DNA from: Coriobacteriia bacterium | GTDB lineage: Bacteria; Actinomycetota; Coriobacteriia; Anaerosomatales; PALSA-660 | DNA: 35,307 nt | Assembly (NCBI GenBank): GCA_025361335.1 | Contig: JANYAK010000023.1 | Location: forward strand, 1-35,307 | Reading direction: 5' to 3' | Shown: in pieces, positions 1-8,037 of the stretch | How positions within the stretch are numbered: position 1 is the first letter of the stretch | Layout of the letters: every line of letters starts with the position of its first letter | Made by a program: the position numbers and the translations under genes | Notes under the pieces: model-generated | Told to the model about the DNA's origin: nothing | The model's input: the letters and a program-made list of their open reading frames with translations, nothing else | Databases searched by the model: none

Positions 1-36
1 CGTGATTGCCTGCTTCTCAGTCATCGAAAGCGGCAT
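1..36 (-). CDS. Start of a possible transposase (partial, runs off the left edge)
   Basis: Twelve codons are visible, starting MPLSMTEKQAIT and running off the window. From memory, transposases of the integrase-core (IS481-like) kind common in high-GC bacteria often begin with a similar MPL-MTE-QA stretch; this is recall, not a database match. An AGAGG stretch lies directly before the first ATG (position 36), which is too close for normal spacing. The second ATG (position 24) is 12 bases away from it, so the true start is uncertain. The paired direct repeats at 73-136 fit the end of an insertion sequence. With so few codons this could also be chance. Confidence 0.35.
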   Translation of the reverse strand, partial: MPLSMTEKQAIT

Positions 37-44
37 CCTCTTGG

Positions 45-70
45 CCCTTCGCCGGTCGATCCGGCGAGGG
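45..70. other. Inverted repeat next to the putative insertion sequence end
   Basis: CCCT(T)CGCCGG pairs with CCGGCGAGGG around a short TCGAT centre, giving about 10 base pairs with one bulged T. It sits between the partial left-edge ORF and the direct repeats. It could be a hairpin in the leader of that ORF or part of the element end. Confidence 0.3.
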
Positions 71-72
71 CC

Positions 73-136
73 GGTTCGAGTACCTTCCTTTCTGAGGCAT
101 CGAATCGGTTTCGAGTACATTCTTTATGAGGCAACG
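73..136. repeat. Pair of imperfect 30-bp direct repeats, probable insertion sequence end
   Basis: Copy one (73-102) and copy two (107-136) share TTCGAGTAC followed, after a T-rich stretch, by TGAGGCA and CG, with about three differences and one single-base gap over the aligned part. They lie between the partial minus-strand ORF at the left edge and the ABC transporter gene. Direct repeats inside an element end often serve as transposase binding sites, so this could be one end of an element lying mostly outside the window. The other end is not visible. Confidence 0.45.
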
Positions 137-216
137 CGAAGGCTGGCGGACGTCATGCGGCGGCGTACACTCATACGAGCGCCGGCCCACATCCGAGTCC
201 TTTCGAGGAGTCCCGC

Positions 217-948
217 ATGCCCATCGTCGTGACCGAGGCCCTGAGCAAGACCTACGGTGAAGGCGAGACCGCGGTCACCGCGCTCGACTCTGTCGACATC
301 TCGGTCGAACCGGGTGAGTTCGTCGCCATCATGGGCCCCAGCGGCTGCGGCAAGTCCACCCTGCTCAACCTCGTCGGCGGGCTGGACCGGCCCTCGTCCG
401 GCCGCGTGCTCATCGACGGGGCCGATCTCACCACGCTGGATGACGACAAGCTCACCGAGTTGCGTCGCCGTCGCATGGGCTTCGTGTTCCAGTTCTTCAA
501 CCTCATCCCCGTGCTCGACGCCACGGAGAACGCCGCACTCCCTCTCACGCTGGACGGCGCGCCTCATGCCGAACAGCGCGCCCGGGACTGGCTGGGGAAG
601 GTGGGCCTCGGCGACCGCATGGCCAACCGCCCGGACCAGCTCTCCGGCGGCCAGCAGCAGCGCGTCGCCGTGGCACGGGCGCTCTCGACGGAGCCGGCGC
701 TGATCTTGGCCGATGAGCCGACCGGCAACCTCGACTCGAAGTCCGCGACCGAGATCGCCGCTCTCCTCGCGCAGGTGTCGTCCGACTGGGGTCGCGCGGT
801 GCTGATGGTGACGCACGACCCGCGCATCGCGAGCTTCGCCAAGCGGCTCCTGCTGATGAAGGACGGAGCCATCGTCGACGACCTGCCCCTCGACGGCGAC
901 GGCGGCGAATCCGCCCGAAAGGCGATGGAGAAGGCCGGTCTGCTGTGA
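217..948 (+). CDS. ABC transporter ATP-binding protein, MacB/LolD type
   Basis: This 243-residue ATPase should drive the permease encoded next. It has a Walker A motif at residues 40-48 (GPSGCGKST), a Q-loop glutamine at 92 in FQFFNLIP, the signature LSGGQ at 142-146 and Walker B LILADEP at 162-168. The length and the QFFNLIP stretch are typical of the LolD/MacB/FtsE-like group, which exports lipoproteins, peptides or drugs or works mechanically on the envelope. The substrate cannot be read from the sequence. The start is ATG with GAGGAG at 205-210, six bases upstream. Its stop overlaps the start of the permease gene by four bases (GTGA), implying translational coupling. Confidence 0.93.
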   Translation: MPIVVTEALSKTYGEGETAVTALDSVDISVEPGEFVAIMGPSGCGKSTLLNLVGGLDRPSSGRVLIDGADLTTLDDDKLTELRRRRMGFVFQFFNLIPVLDATENAALPLTLDGAPHAEQRARDWLGKVGLGDRMANRPDQLSGGQQQRVAVARALSTEPALILADEPTGNLDSKSATEIAALLAQVSSDWGRAVLMVTHDPRIASFAKRLLLMKDGAIVDDLPLDGDGGESARKAMEKAGLL

Positions 949-3473
949 TCCAGGTACGACTCGCGTGGCGTTACCTCAAGGGTCGCGGGGTGCGGACCCT
1001 GCTCACGACGCTCGCCGTGGTTCTCGGCGTCATGCTCATGTTCGGGATGAACGGCGTCCTGCCGTCCATGATCACGGCGTTTCGCGCCGCGACACTCTCC
1101 TCGGCCGGCCAGGTCGACGTAAGCGTCGCGTCCGATACGGCTGGGACGTTCGGGCTCGACGTGTTCCAGAAGGTGGCGCGCGTGCCGGGGATCGCGGGCG
1201 CCACGCCGTCTCTTCGGCGATTGGCCGCGCTGCCGCCAAAGCCGGGCGTCGCGGACCAGACCTCGCAGGTCTCGGCCGTCACGGTGATAGGCGTCGACCA
1301 GGGCACCGTGACGACGGTGCGCACGTTTCCGCTGGCCTCGGGCAGATTCCTGAGTGGCTCCGACGGTGATGTCGTCGTCATGAACCAGGACCTGGCCGTC
1401 CGGCTCTCCCTGCACACCGGCGACACCTTCGTGCTGCCCTCGTCGATCGGCACCCAGAGATTCACCGTGATCGGGCTGTTGTCCACTCCATCCATCCCAG
1501 GGCAGGATGACGTGTTCGTGCCGCTCGCATCGGCTCAGCGCCTGTTCGCCATGCCGGGTCTCATCAACTCGATCGACGCCGCCTACGCCAAAGGCGCGGA
1601 CCGGGCGGCGGTCGAGGCGGCGATCAAGCGGACGGTGGGCTCCGGCTACAACTTCGGCGGCCTCGGCTCGACGGACCAGTTGCTGGCCAGCCTGCAGATC
1701 GCGGAGTTCGCCTTCAACATGTTCGGCCTATTCGCTCTGGTCGCCGGCGGGTTCATCATCCTCAACACGTTCAGGACGGTCGTGTCCGAGCGTCGCCACG
1801 ACATCGGCATGCTCCGTGCGGTCGGCGCCACGCGGGGGACCGTCGTCGGCATGTTCCTCGTGGAGGCGGTCTTCCAAGGCATCCTCGGCACCGCGATGGG
1901 GATCATTCTCGGCTATGGCTTCGCCGCGCTCACGATCGGCTCCCTCGGTTCCGTGGTGTCGCGCTACCTGCGGTTCTCCCTTGGCCCCCCGCAGTTCACG
2001 GCGACCACTTGGGTCCTCGCCATCGTCCTGGGGCTGGGCGTGACGCTCGTCTCCGCCCTCATCCCGGCGATATCGGCGGGGCGCGTCACGCCGCTCGAGG
2101 CGCTGCGGCCGGCGATCGGGTCGGTCTACGAGGCGGCCTCTCGCACACGCGGCGTCATCGGCGGCGTCCTGATCGGGCTCGCCGTCGCCCTCCTGGCGAC
2201 CCGGCACACGGGCGCCGCGGCGACCGGCGCGCTCGTGTTCATCGTCGGGCTCTCACTGGCGGCTCCGGTGCTCATCCAGCCGCTATCCGACGCCATCGGC
2301 AAGGTGTTCGACCTCTTCATGTCGCGGGAGGCCCGACTCGCTCGCTCGAACCTCCAGCGCAACCCCGGGCGCAGCGCGACGACCGCGTCCGCCGTGATGA
2401 TCGCGCTCGCGGTCGTCATCGCCATGCTCGGCGTGTTCCAGTCCATCTTCGCCGGCTTCATGAACTACATCGACAAGGCGATGGGCGCCGACTTCATGTT
2501 CATCCCGCAGAACATCGTGCTGTCGCAGGGCAACGTCGCCGCCGGCCCTCGGCTCGCCGGCGAGGTCGCCCATACGCCGGGGATCGCCGCGGTAGGCACC
2601 CTGCGCATCGCGCTGGCGAAGGTGAAGGGCGCGTCGGTGCAGGTCATCGGCGTAGATCCGGTGGCGTACCCCAAGGTCGCCGACTTCGTGTGGCAGGAGG
2701 GGTCCGGCTCCGGGGCGATCACGTCCCTCGGCACCGGCCGGCAGCTCATCGCGAACACCATCTACGCGTCGCAGAACGGGATCTCTGTCGGCGACCTGGT
2801 GATGGTCGAGACGCCGAAGGGAACTATCGGCTACCGCGTCGCCGGGGTCGGCAGCGACTACCTCAACGCGAAGCTCGCGACCCTGTATATGTCCCAGGCC
2901 GAGTTGAAGAAGGAGTTCGACGTCACCACGGACATCATGGTGCTCGCGACGTTGAAGGTAGGCGCGGATCGCGCGGGGACGAAGGCGGCTCTCGACACGG
3001 CCGTGGCCGGCTACCCGGCGTTCCGACTCTACGAGTCACAACAGTGGAAGAACGAACAACTCGTGACGTTCGACCAGACGATGATCCTCATGTACTCGCT
3101 CGTGGGGGTGCTCGCCCTGCCCTCGCTGCTCGCGCTCATGAACACGCTCGCGATGAGCGTGCTGGCGCGCACCCGCGAGATCGGCATGTTGCGCGCCGTG
3201 GGCTCCACGCGGACCCAGGTGAGGCGCATGGTGCTGGCCGAATCGCTGTTGCTGTCGGCGATAGGCACGCTGTTCGGCCTTGTCGCCGGTCTGTGGCTCG
3301 GCTACGCGCTCGTCGAGGCGACGAACTCGGTCTTCCCGATGCCGTACACGTTCCCGACCGGCGGCGTCATCGTCGCGATCGTCGTGGGTCTGACCTTCGG
3401 AATGCTCGCGGCTTGGTGGCCGGCACGCCAGGCCTCCAGGCTCAATGTCGTCGACGCCCTGCACTTCGAGTAG
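945..3473 (+). CDS. ABC transporter permease with two FtsX domains
   Basis: This 842-residue membrane protein is the partner of the preceding ATPase. A first membrane helix lies near residues 20-40, followed by a large extracytoplasmic region. The first FtsX domain starts near residue 263 with the hallmark RRHDIGMLRAVGA. A second half repeats this layout, with another FtsX domain near 713 containing TREIGMLRAVGS and a final helix before the C-terminal DALHFE. Duplicated FtsX permeases of about 800-850 residues (MacB_PCD plus FtsX) are common in actinobacteria and move substrates out of the membrane. The start is GTG, overlapping the upstream stop. No outer-membrane partner or periplasmic adaptor gene is nearby, as expected for a one-membrane cell. 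Confidence 0.92.
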   Translation: MIQVRLAWRYLKGRGVRTLLTTLAVVLGVMLMFGMNGVLPSMITAFRAATLSSAGQVDVSVASDTAGTFGLDVFQKVARVPGIAGATPSLRRLAALPPKPGVADQTSQVSAVTVIGVDQGTVTTVRTFPLASGRFLSGSDGDVVVMNQDLAVRLSLHTGDTFVLPSSIGTQRFTVIGLLSTPSIPGQDDVFVPLASAQRLFAMPGLINSIDAAYAKGADRAAVEAAIKRTVGSGYNFGGLGSTDQLLASLQIAEFAFNMFGLFALVAGGFIILNTFRTVVSERRHDIGMLRAVGATRGTVVGMFLVEAVFQGILGTAMGIILGYGFAALTIGSLGSVVSRYLRFSLGPPQFTATTWVLAIVLGLGVTLVSALIPAISAGRVTPLEALRPAIGSVYEAASRTRGVIGGVLIGLAVALLATRHTGAAATGALVFIVGLSLAAPVLIQPLSDAIGKVFDLFMSREARLARSNLQRNPGRSATTASAVMIALAVVIAMLGVFQSIFAGFMNYIDKAMGADFMFIPQNIVLSQGNVAAGPRLAGEVAHTPGIAAVGTLRIALAKVKGASVQVIGVDPVAYPKVADFVWQEGSGSGAITSLGTGRQLIANTIYASQNGISVGDLVMVETPKGTIGYRVAGVGSDYLNAKLATLYMSQAELKKEFDVTTDIMVLATLKVGADRAGTKAALDTAVAGYPAFRLYESQQWKNEQLVTFDQTMILMYSLVGVLALPSLLALMNTLAMSVLARTREIGMLRAVGSTRTQVRRMVLAESLLLSAIGTLFGLVAGLWLGYALVEATNSVFPMPYTFPTGGVIVAIVVGLTFGMLAAWWPARQASRLNVVDALHFE

Positions 3474-3552
3474 GCGACGCCCGGACTCCGCTATCATGTC
3501 GGCGAGCGCATAGGAGCGCCCCGAGACCGCATACGACCGGAGGCGATCCGCC

Positions 3553-4794
3553 ATGAGCCCGCGCCGTCACTACGAGGATGTCCGCGTCGAGGGGCACCTC
3601 ATCGACAGCCAGATCGTCAGTCGGATCATGGACGACATCGTGGAGCTGGACGGCGAGTTCGAGACGCTGGAGTTCGACGTCGGCCGAACGAACCAGGACG
3701 CGTCTCACGCCCTGATCCGCGTGATCGGCCGCGACGCCGACCACCTCGACAAGCTCATGACCGCCGTCCAGGTCCACGGCGCGATCCCCGTCGACCCTTC
3801 CGACGCGCGGTACGAGCCCGCTCCGGCCGACGGGGTGTTCCCCGAGGGCTTCTACTCGACCACCAACATGGACACGTACGTCCGCATCGGGGGCGAATGG
3901 ATCCACGCGGACGGGCCCGAGATGGACCTCGGCATCCGCATCGACCTGGACCCGGCGACCGCAGCAAGCGTCCCCATCGCGCAGGTGCGTGCGGGCGACC
4001 TGTTCGTCGTCGGGCATCGCGGCATGCGCGTCATCCCCGTCGAGCGCCCGAGGGAGAAGCAGGCGTTCGAGTTCATGAACTCCTCGGTCTCGTCGGAGAA
4101 GCCCAAGCAGCAGATCGTCATCGAGGTGGCCCGGCTTCTGCGCCGCGTGAAGAGCGAGGGCAAGACGGCCATCGCGGTCGTCGGGCCGGCCGTCGTGCAC
4201 ACGGGCGCGGCGGGGCACCTCGCCCGCCTCTACGAGATGGGGTACCTGGGCGTGCTGTTCGGCGGGAACGCGGTGGCCACGCACGATGTGGAGTGGGCGC
4301 TGTTCGGGACCTCGCTCGGGGTGCGCCTGGAGGAGGGCACCATCATGCCGGGGGGGCATGAGCATCACCTTCGCGCGATCAATCGCATCCGCGCCGCGGG
4401 CAGCTTCGAGGAGGCCGTGGCTACCGGGGTGCTCACGAAGGGCCTCATGTACACGCTCGTGAAGATGGGCTGTCCCTACGTGCTGGCGGGCTCGATCCGC
4501 GACGACGGGCCCATGCCGGGCGTCATCACCGACGTCCTCGACGCGCAGGCCGCGATGCGGGTCTACTGTCGCGACGCGGGAGCCTGCCTCATGTTCTCGA
4601 CGATGTTGCACTCGATCGCCACGGGGAACATGCTGCCGGCTTCAGTGACCACCGTATGCGTCGACATCAACCCCGCCGTTGTGACGAAGCTCGCGGATCG
4701 AGGCTCGTTCCAGACCGTGGGGGTCGTGACCGATGTGGGCCTGTTCCTCGAGATGCTGGCCAACGAGCTGGCCAAGCCGGTCGAGCAGCACTGA
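3553..4794 (+). CDS. TIGR00300 family protein, ornithine cyclodeaminase-like (LOR/SDH conserved region)
   Basis: The 413-residue protein matches the family called the LOR/SDH bifunctional enzyme conserved region (TIGR00300). The N-terminal part (to about residue 110) contains GHLIDSQIVSRIMDDI and a DVGRTNQDASHA stretch. The C-terminal part carries a Rossmann-like segment around AIAVVGPAVVHTGA and LGVLFGGNAVATHDVE. Archaeal members of this family convert ornithine to proline with loss of ammonia, and the same domain is the C-terminal part of cyanobacterial arginine-guanidine-removing enzymes. Here it stands alone, without the arginine dihydrolase domain. The start is ATG with GGAGGCG at about 3539-3545. 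A role in arginine/ornithine/proline metabolism is inferred from the family; nothing adjacent confirms it. Confidence 0.85.
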   Translation: MSPRRHYEDVRVEGHLIDSQIVSRIMDDIVELDGEFETLEFDVGRTNQDASHALIRVIGRDADHLDKLMTAVQVHGAIPVDPSDARYEPAPADGVFPEGFYSTTNMDTYVRIGGEWIHADGPEMDLGIRIDLDPATAASVPIAQVRAGDLFVVGHRGMRVIPVERPREKQAFEFMNSSVSSEKPKQQIVIEVARLLRRVKSEGKTAIAVVGPAVVHTGAAGHLARLYEMGYLGVLFGGNAVATHDVEWALFGTSLGVRLEEGTIMPGGHEHHLRAINRIRAAGSFEEAVATGVLTKGLMYTLVKMGCPYVLAGSIRDDGPMPGVITDVLDAQAAMRVYCRDAGACLMFSTMLHSIATGNMLPASVTTVCVDINPAVVTKLADRGSFQTVGVVTDVGLFLEMLANELAKPVEQH

Positions 4795-4823
4795 CCGATC
4801 CACCGCATCGCCCGACGCCGCGC

Positions 4824-5405
4824 TCAGAACAGGTCGCTTATCCCGTGGAACGCCTCGACGGCGTGCTCCATCTGCCAGTCGTCGACGTCCAGGTAGAAGC
4901 GCGGGTTGTGCACCATGCCCATGTCGCCCATGAGCTCGATGACGTCGGCCAGAAGACCCGGGGCGCTCAGGATCAGCTCCAGCGCCCTGGGCTTCACGAA
5001 GTCCCCGTTGATCGGGGCTGGCTTGAGCAGGGACGACGACTCCCCGAGCCGCACGACGACGTCGTAGCACAGGTTGCCCTGCCCGAGTATCTCGATCTCG
5101 GAAGTCCCGGGCTCCTGGGTGACGAGGCGCACCCACGACTGCCCGCGCCGCTCGAGTCGGGCGACGCGAGCCAACGTCTCGAAGTCCACCCGCATGGGGA
5201 ACGGCGCCTCCGGGATCTCGCTCAGCGTCTCCCGCAGATTGAGGGCCGCCACCAGCGTGCGGTTCGGGAGTCTCTCCGCCAGAAGGCCGAGCGCGAATCC
5301 GGTCTCGGTCGCCGAGGTGGAGTTCACGACCGTCCTGATCAGGGCGCCGTCGGCCGTGCCGAGACGCGCGGTCAGGTCTGCCAAGGCGCTTGCGTCAACG
5401 TTCAT
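4824..5405 (-). CDS. Conserved-looking protein of unknown function, 193 residues
   Basis: I do not recognise this protein. It starts MNVDASALADLTARLG and ends AFHGISDLF, with no membrane helix or signal peptide. It has the mixed hydrophobic and charged pattern of a soluble folded protein, rich in Asp and Glu near the C-terminus (YLDVDDWQMEH). I chose the ATG at 5403-5405 because the reading upstream of it turns Arg/Pro-rich and low in quality, as non-coding GC-rich DNA does. A weak AGAG lies about nine bases upstream. It is convergent with the TIGR00300 gene, with 29 bases between the stops, so a shared role is not implied by an operon. Confidence 0.7.
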   Translation of the reverse strand: MNVDASALADLTARLGTADGALIRTVVNSTSATETGFALGLLAERLPNRTLVAALNLRETLSEIPEAPFPMRVDFETLARVARLERRGQSWVRLVTQEPGTSEIEILGQGNLCYDVVVRLGESSSLLKPAPINGDFVKPRALELILSAPGLLADVIELMGDMGMVHNPRFYLDVDDWQMEHAVEAFHGISDLF

Positions 5406-5587
5406 TGTGCATCTCTGTGAGCGCGCGGATGGACGTGGGCCACAGCGCATGCGGTGGCCCGCAGGATGAGTATCGACACGAGCGCCCCGGCGCTTGACGC
5501 GCACTCGACCGTACGGGAGGCTCCTGTTTCGGCGATCGCCGCGGCCGCGGGTCCTCGCCACTTCGCTCGCAGCCGGCCGGGTTCGGG

Positions 5588-5593
5588 TACCAT
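5588..5593 (+). promoter_or_regulatory. Possible -10 element (TACCAT) for the LiaF-like gene
   Basis: TACCAT lies in the 263-base divergent gap between the unknown protein (minus) and the membrane protein at 5669 (plus). No convincing -35 is visible. I see nothing else in this gap. Confidence 0.2.
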
Positions 5594-5668
5594 CGAGGTG
5601 CGCCGGGGACGTGCCGACGCCGCCGACTCCCGGCCGTCGCGCCGGGGCCAGCCGAAGGGGGAGCGCTC

Positions 5669-6058
5669 GTGAGCGACCAGCCGAGCGGGTCGATGCCACC
5701 CGCGCCGTCCGAACCGAGGCCGCCTGCCCGCGGGGGCGCGGGATGGATCGGCGGCATCGTGCTCATCGTCCTTGGCGTCGTGTTCATGCTTCAGAGCAGT
5801 GGCATCTTCGTGGGCAACTGGTGGACGGTCTTCATCTACATCCCCGCGGCCATCAGCCTCTTCAACGTGTTCCGGACGTGGCGTCGTGACGGACGATTCA
5901 CGCAGTCGGCAACGGGTTCGCTCGTCGGGGGGCTCCTGCTCACCACCGTGGCGACGATCCTCCTGCTGAACCTCGACTTCAGCCGGTGGTGGCCGGCCAT
6001 CCTTATCGCCATCGGGCTCGGCCTGGTCGTGGGCAATTCACTCATCTCGCGGCGCTGA
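5669..6058 (+). CDS. Small membrane protein, LiaF/LiaI-like transmembrane region
   Basis: This is a 129-residue protein with a Pro-rich cytoplasmic N-terminus (residues 1-24) and four predicted helices, near 26-42, 50-68, 84-101 and 106-125. The pattern GGIVLIVLGVVFMLQ and the later WWPAILIAIGLGLVVGN resemble the repeated transmembrane unit of the LiaI/LiaF-like family (DUF5668), whose members work in envelope-stress sensing. It lacks the soluble C-terminal LiaF domain, so its function remains open. The start is GTG, with GGGGGAGCG just upstream. No Lia two-component partners are adjacent, but a histidine kinase operon begins 190 bases downstream. Confidence 0.7.
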   Translation: MSDQPSGSMPPAPSEPRPPARGGAGWIGGIVLIVLGVVFMLQSSGIFVGNWWTVFIYIPAAISLFNVFRTWRRDGRFTQSATGSLVGGLLLTTVATILLLNLDFSRWWPAILIAIGLGLVVGNSLISRR

Positions 6059-6074
6059 GGCGCGGCGCTGAGGC
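6049..6074. repeat. Tandem 13-bp duplication spanning a stop codon
   Basis: GCGGCGCTGAGGC occurs twice in direct succession, with a third partial copy following. The first copy contains the final Arg codons and stop of the LiaF-like gene. It is probably a recent slippage duplication. Confidence 0.6.
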
Positions 6075-6110
6075 GCGGCGACGGCCGCGCAGGGCACGCC
6101 TCCAAGCACC

Positions 6111-6141
6111 GGCAAAGGGGCCCCACCGAGGCTCCTTCGCC
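6111..6141. terminator. Terminator-like hairpin after the LiaF-like gene
   Basis: GGCAAAGGGGCC pairs with GGCTCCTTCGCC around a 7-base loop. The stem is 12 bp with one mismatch and one G-T pair. No run of T follows, so if it terminates transcription it does so without a classical U-tract. Confidence 0.4.
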
Positions 6142-6177
6142 CGGGCTTGTCCGCGGGTCGCCGCAGCGTGTAGCGGG

Positions 6178-6183
6178 TAAGAT
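6178..6183 (+). promoter_or_regulatory. Possible -10 element (TAAGAT) for the sensor kinase operon
   Basis: TAAGAT lies after the hairpin and about 67 bases before the GTG start at 6251. No -35 with standard spacing is apparent. Confidence 0.25.
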
Positions 6184-6250
6184 AGCGGCATCGGGCACGG
6201 GGGGGCGCGCTCCGGTGTACGAGCGGCGACACTGACTGGCTGGTGCGAAC

Positions 6251-6529
6251 GTGTTCGAGGAGAGCGAGATCGTCGACCTGCTGATGGCGCTGCTTCTGAC
6301 GCCCATCATCTGGTTGAGTTTTCGCACGCTGAAGCTGCCGGGGAAGACGTGGTTCCTCTTCGGGTACTTCGTGATCATGGTCGCCTACGCGTGCACCGTT
6401 GCCGAAGGCTACGTCTTGCCCGACCTGTTCAATGCGCTCGAGCACATCGGGTACGCCCTGGCCGGGGCCGGCTTCGCGGGCGGCGCGTGGTCGATGCTCG
6501 TTGAGTCGCGCCGGGCGGCGCAGCGATGA
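6251..6529 (+). CDS. Small three-helix membrane protein coupled to a histidine kinase
   Basis: This 92-residue protein has hydrophobic segments at roughly residues 8-23, 34-54 and 60-84 and a short basic tail (ESRRAAQR). I recognise no named family. Its layout resembles the membrane part of the kinase encoded next: two helices, a Glu-containing turn (VAEGYV here, NTLEWA in the kinase), an acidic segment and a third helix. Its stop overlaps the kinase start by four bases (ATGA), so the two are co-translated and may form one sensor complex. The start is GTG at 6251 with only a weak ribosome site upstream, so a start slightly elsewhere is possible. Confidence 0.7.
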   Translation: MFEESEIVDLLMALLLTPIIWLSFRTLKLPGKTWFLFGYFVIMVAYACTVAEGYVLPDLFNALEHIGYALAGAGFAGGAWSMLVESRRAAQR

Positions 6530-8028
6530 GCGCGATCGCCGTCGCGGACGGCCTGTCCGTCATCGGGTTCGGCGTCGCGCTGCTGTTCTTCTTCCTTCTG
6601 CCTGTCGATCCCGCCCGTCCGTACGTGCGCCCCATCAAGGCGTTCCTGCTCGCGGCCATGGGCGTGTACGTGTTCGTCGGTATCTCGAACACGCTCGAGT
6701 GGGCCGGGATCACGAAGGTGCTCGACCCGTACGAGGACTACGTCGAGGTGCTCTTCATCCCCTTCGTGGCCTACATCGTGTACGCGATGGCGACCGCCCA
6801 GCAGCTGGAGGATACCAAGCGGGGAAGTGAACTGCTCCGCGACCAGCACGAGTTGCTGTCGAGCATCGTCGACACGAGCCCGGCCGGCGTCCTCGTCGTG
6901 GCCGCGGACGGCAAGATCACGTTCGCGAACGGCCTCGCGCAGGACGTCCTCGGCCTGCGCGAGGCCGCCGCCGGCCGCTTCCTTCCACCTCCGGACGTAC
7001 GATTCAGTCATGAAGCGGGCGGCGTGACGGGGGTCGGCGAAGGACTGGAGGAACTCCTGGACCGGAACCCGGAGGGGCGGGTCCTCCGGTTCGTCGAGCA
7101 TCCGGGCGGGCGGATGATAGTGATCGACGTCCGCACCGAGCCGCTGCCCTTCGCGGCCCCGGGACGCGGGTCCGCGGTCGTCGCCTTCGTGGACACGACC
7201 GCTCAGATGCGCTATCGCCAGGATCTCGAGGAAGCGGTCGAGGTGCGTACCGAGGAACTCATCGAGTTGAACAGCAGGCTCGAGGTGGCGAACGACGCCA
7301 AGAGGGAGTTCCTCACGAGGATGAGCCACGAGCTCAGGACCCCGCTGAGCTCGATCATAGGGTTCACAGCGACCCTCTTGGCAGGCTATGCCGGGGACAC
7401 GTCGGCCGAGCAGAAGAAGCAGCTCGAGGCGATCCGGGCGTCGTCGCGCCAGCTACTCGGCCTGGTCGATGAGGTTCTCGACATCTCGCTCATCGAGGCC
7501 GGACGCCAGATCGTCAACTGGGCCCCCGTGGATGTCGGCATGTTCCTTCGAGGCGTCTACGACAGCATGTCCCCGATCGTTCGCGAGGCTGAGATCGATG
7601 TGGAACTCGACGCCCCCGGCAGCCTCGGCGAGGCGGTCACCGACGAGGACAAACTCGCCCAGGTGCTCCGCAACCTCATCTCTCATGCCATACGATCCAC
7701 TCCCGCGGGGGGCTGGATACGGATAGTGGCGCGTGGCGACGACGGCTCCGTCACGATCACCGTCGCCGACAGCGGGGCCGGCATCGCGCCCGAAGACCTC
7801 GACAGCGTCCTCGTCCCCTTCGGGCAGATGGTGGGCCGCCCAGGCGTGAGGGCGCAGGAGTCCGGGCTCGGACTCGCGATCAGTCACGACCTCGTGGACC
7901 TGCTCGGCGGCGAGATAGCCGTGACCAGCGAGCTGGATCGGGGGTCGACCTTCACGGTCACGCTCCCACGCCGGCCGAGGCCCCGAAGCACCGAGGTTTC
8001 CGGCGCCCCCGAGGCGCCATCGCCGTGA
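6526..8028 (+). CDS. Membrane-bound PAS sensor histidine kinase with an altered N-box
   Basis: The 500-residue protein has three membrane helices (about 8-26, 37-54 and 72-90), a PAS domain (about 105-225) and a coiled linker (230-260). The HisKA domain has phospho-acceptor His268 in MSHELRTPLS, and the ATPase domain spans about 370-482. The G1 box DSGAGI (415-420) and G2 box GLGLA (447-451) are intact. In the N-box the motif reads NLISHA at 383-388, so the position normally occupied by the Mg-ATP-binding Asn is His387. No response regulator is adjacent, so its partner is unknown. It is co-translated with the small membrane protein before it and ends nine bases from the convergent LysR gene. 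Confidence 0.9.
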   Translation: MSAIAVADGLSVIGFGVALLFFFLLPVDPARPYVRPIKAFLLAAMGVYVFVGISNTLEWAGITKVLDPYEDYVEVLFIPFVAYIVYAMATAQQLEDTKRGSELLRDQHELLSSIVDTSPAGVLVVAADGKITFANGLAQDVLGLREAAAGRFLPPPDVRFSHEAGGVTGVGEGLEELLDRNPEGRVLRFVEHPGGRMIVIDVRTEPLPFAAPGRGSAVVAFVDTTAQMRYRQDLEEAVEVRTEELIELNSRLEVANDAKREFLTRMSHELRTPLSSIIGFTATLLAGYAGDTSAEQKKQLEAIRASSRQLLGLVDEVLDISLIEAGRQIVNWAPVDVGMFLRGVYDSMSPIVREAEIDVELDAPGSLGEAVTDEDKLAQVLRNLISHAIRSTPAGGWIRIVARGDDGSVTITVADSGAGIAPEDLDSVLVPFGQMVGRPGVRAQESGLGLAISHDLVDLLGGEIAVTSELDRGSTFTVTLPRRPRPRSTEVSGAPEAPSP

Positions 8029-8037
8029 CGGCCGCGC

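Noticed and set aside
73-84. GGTTCGAG resembling a tRNA T-loop
   Set aside because: The flanking bases do not form a T-stem, and the sequence is one copy of a direct repeat.
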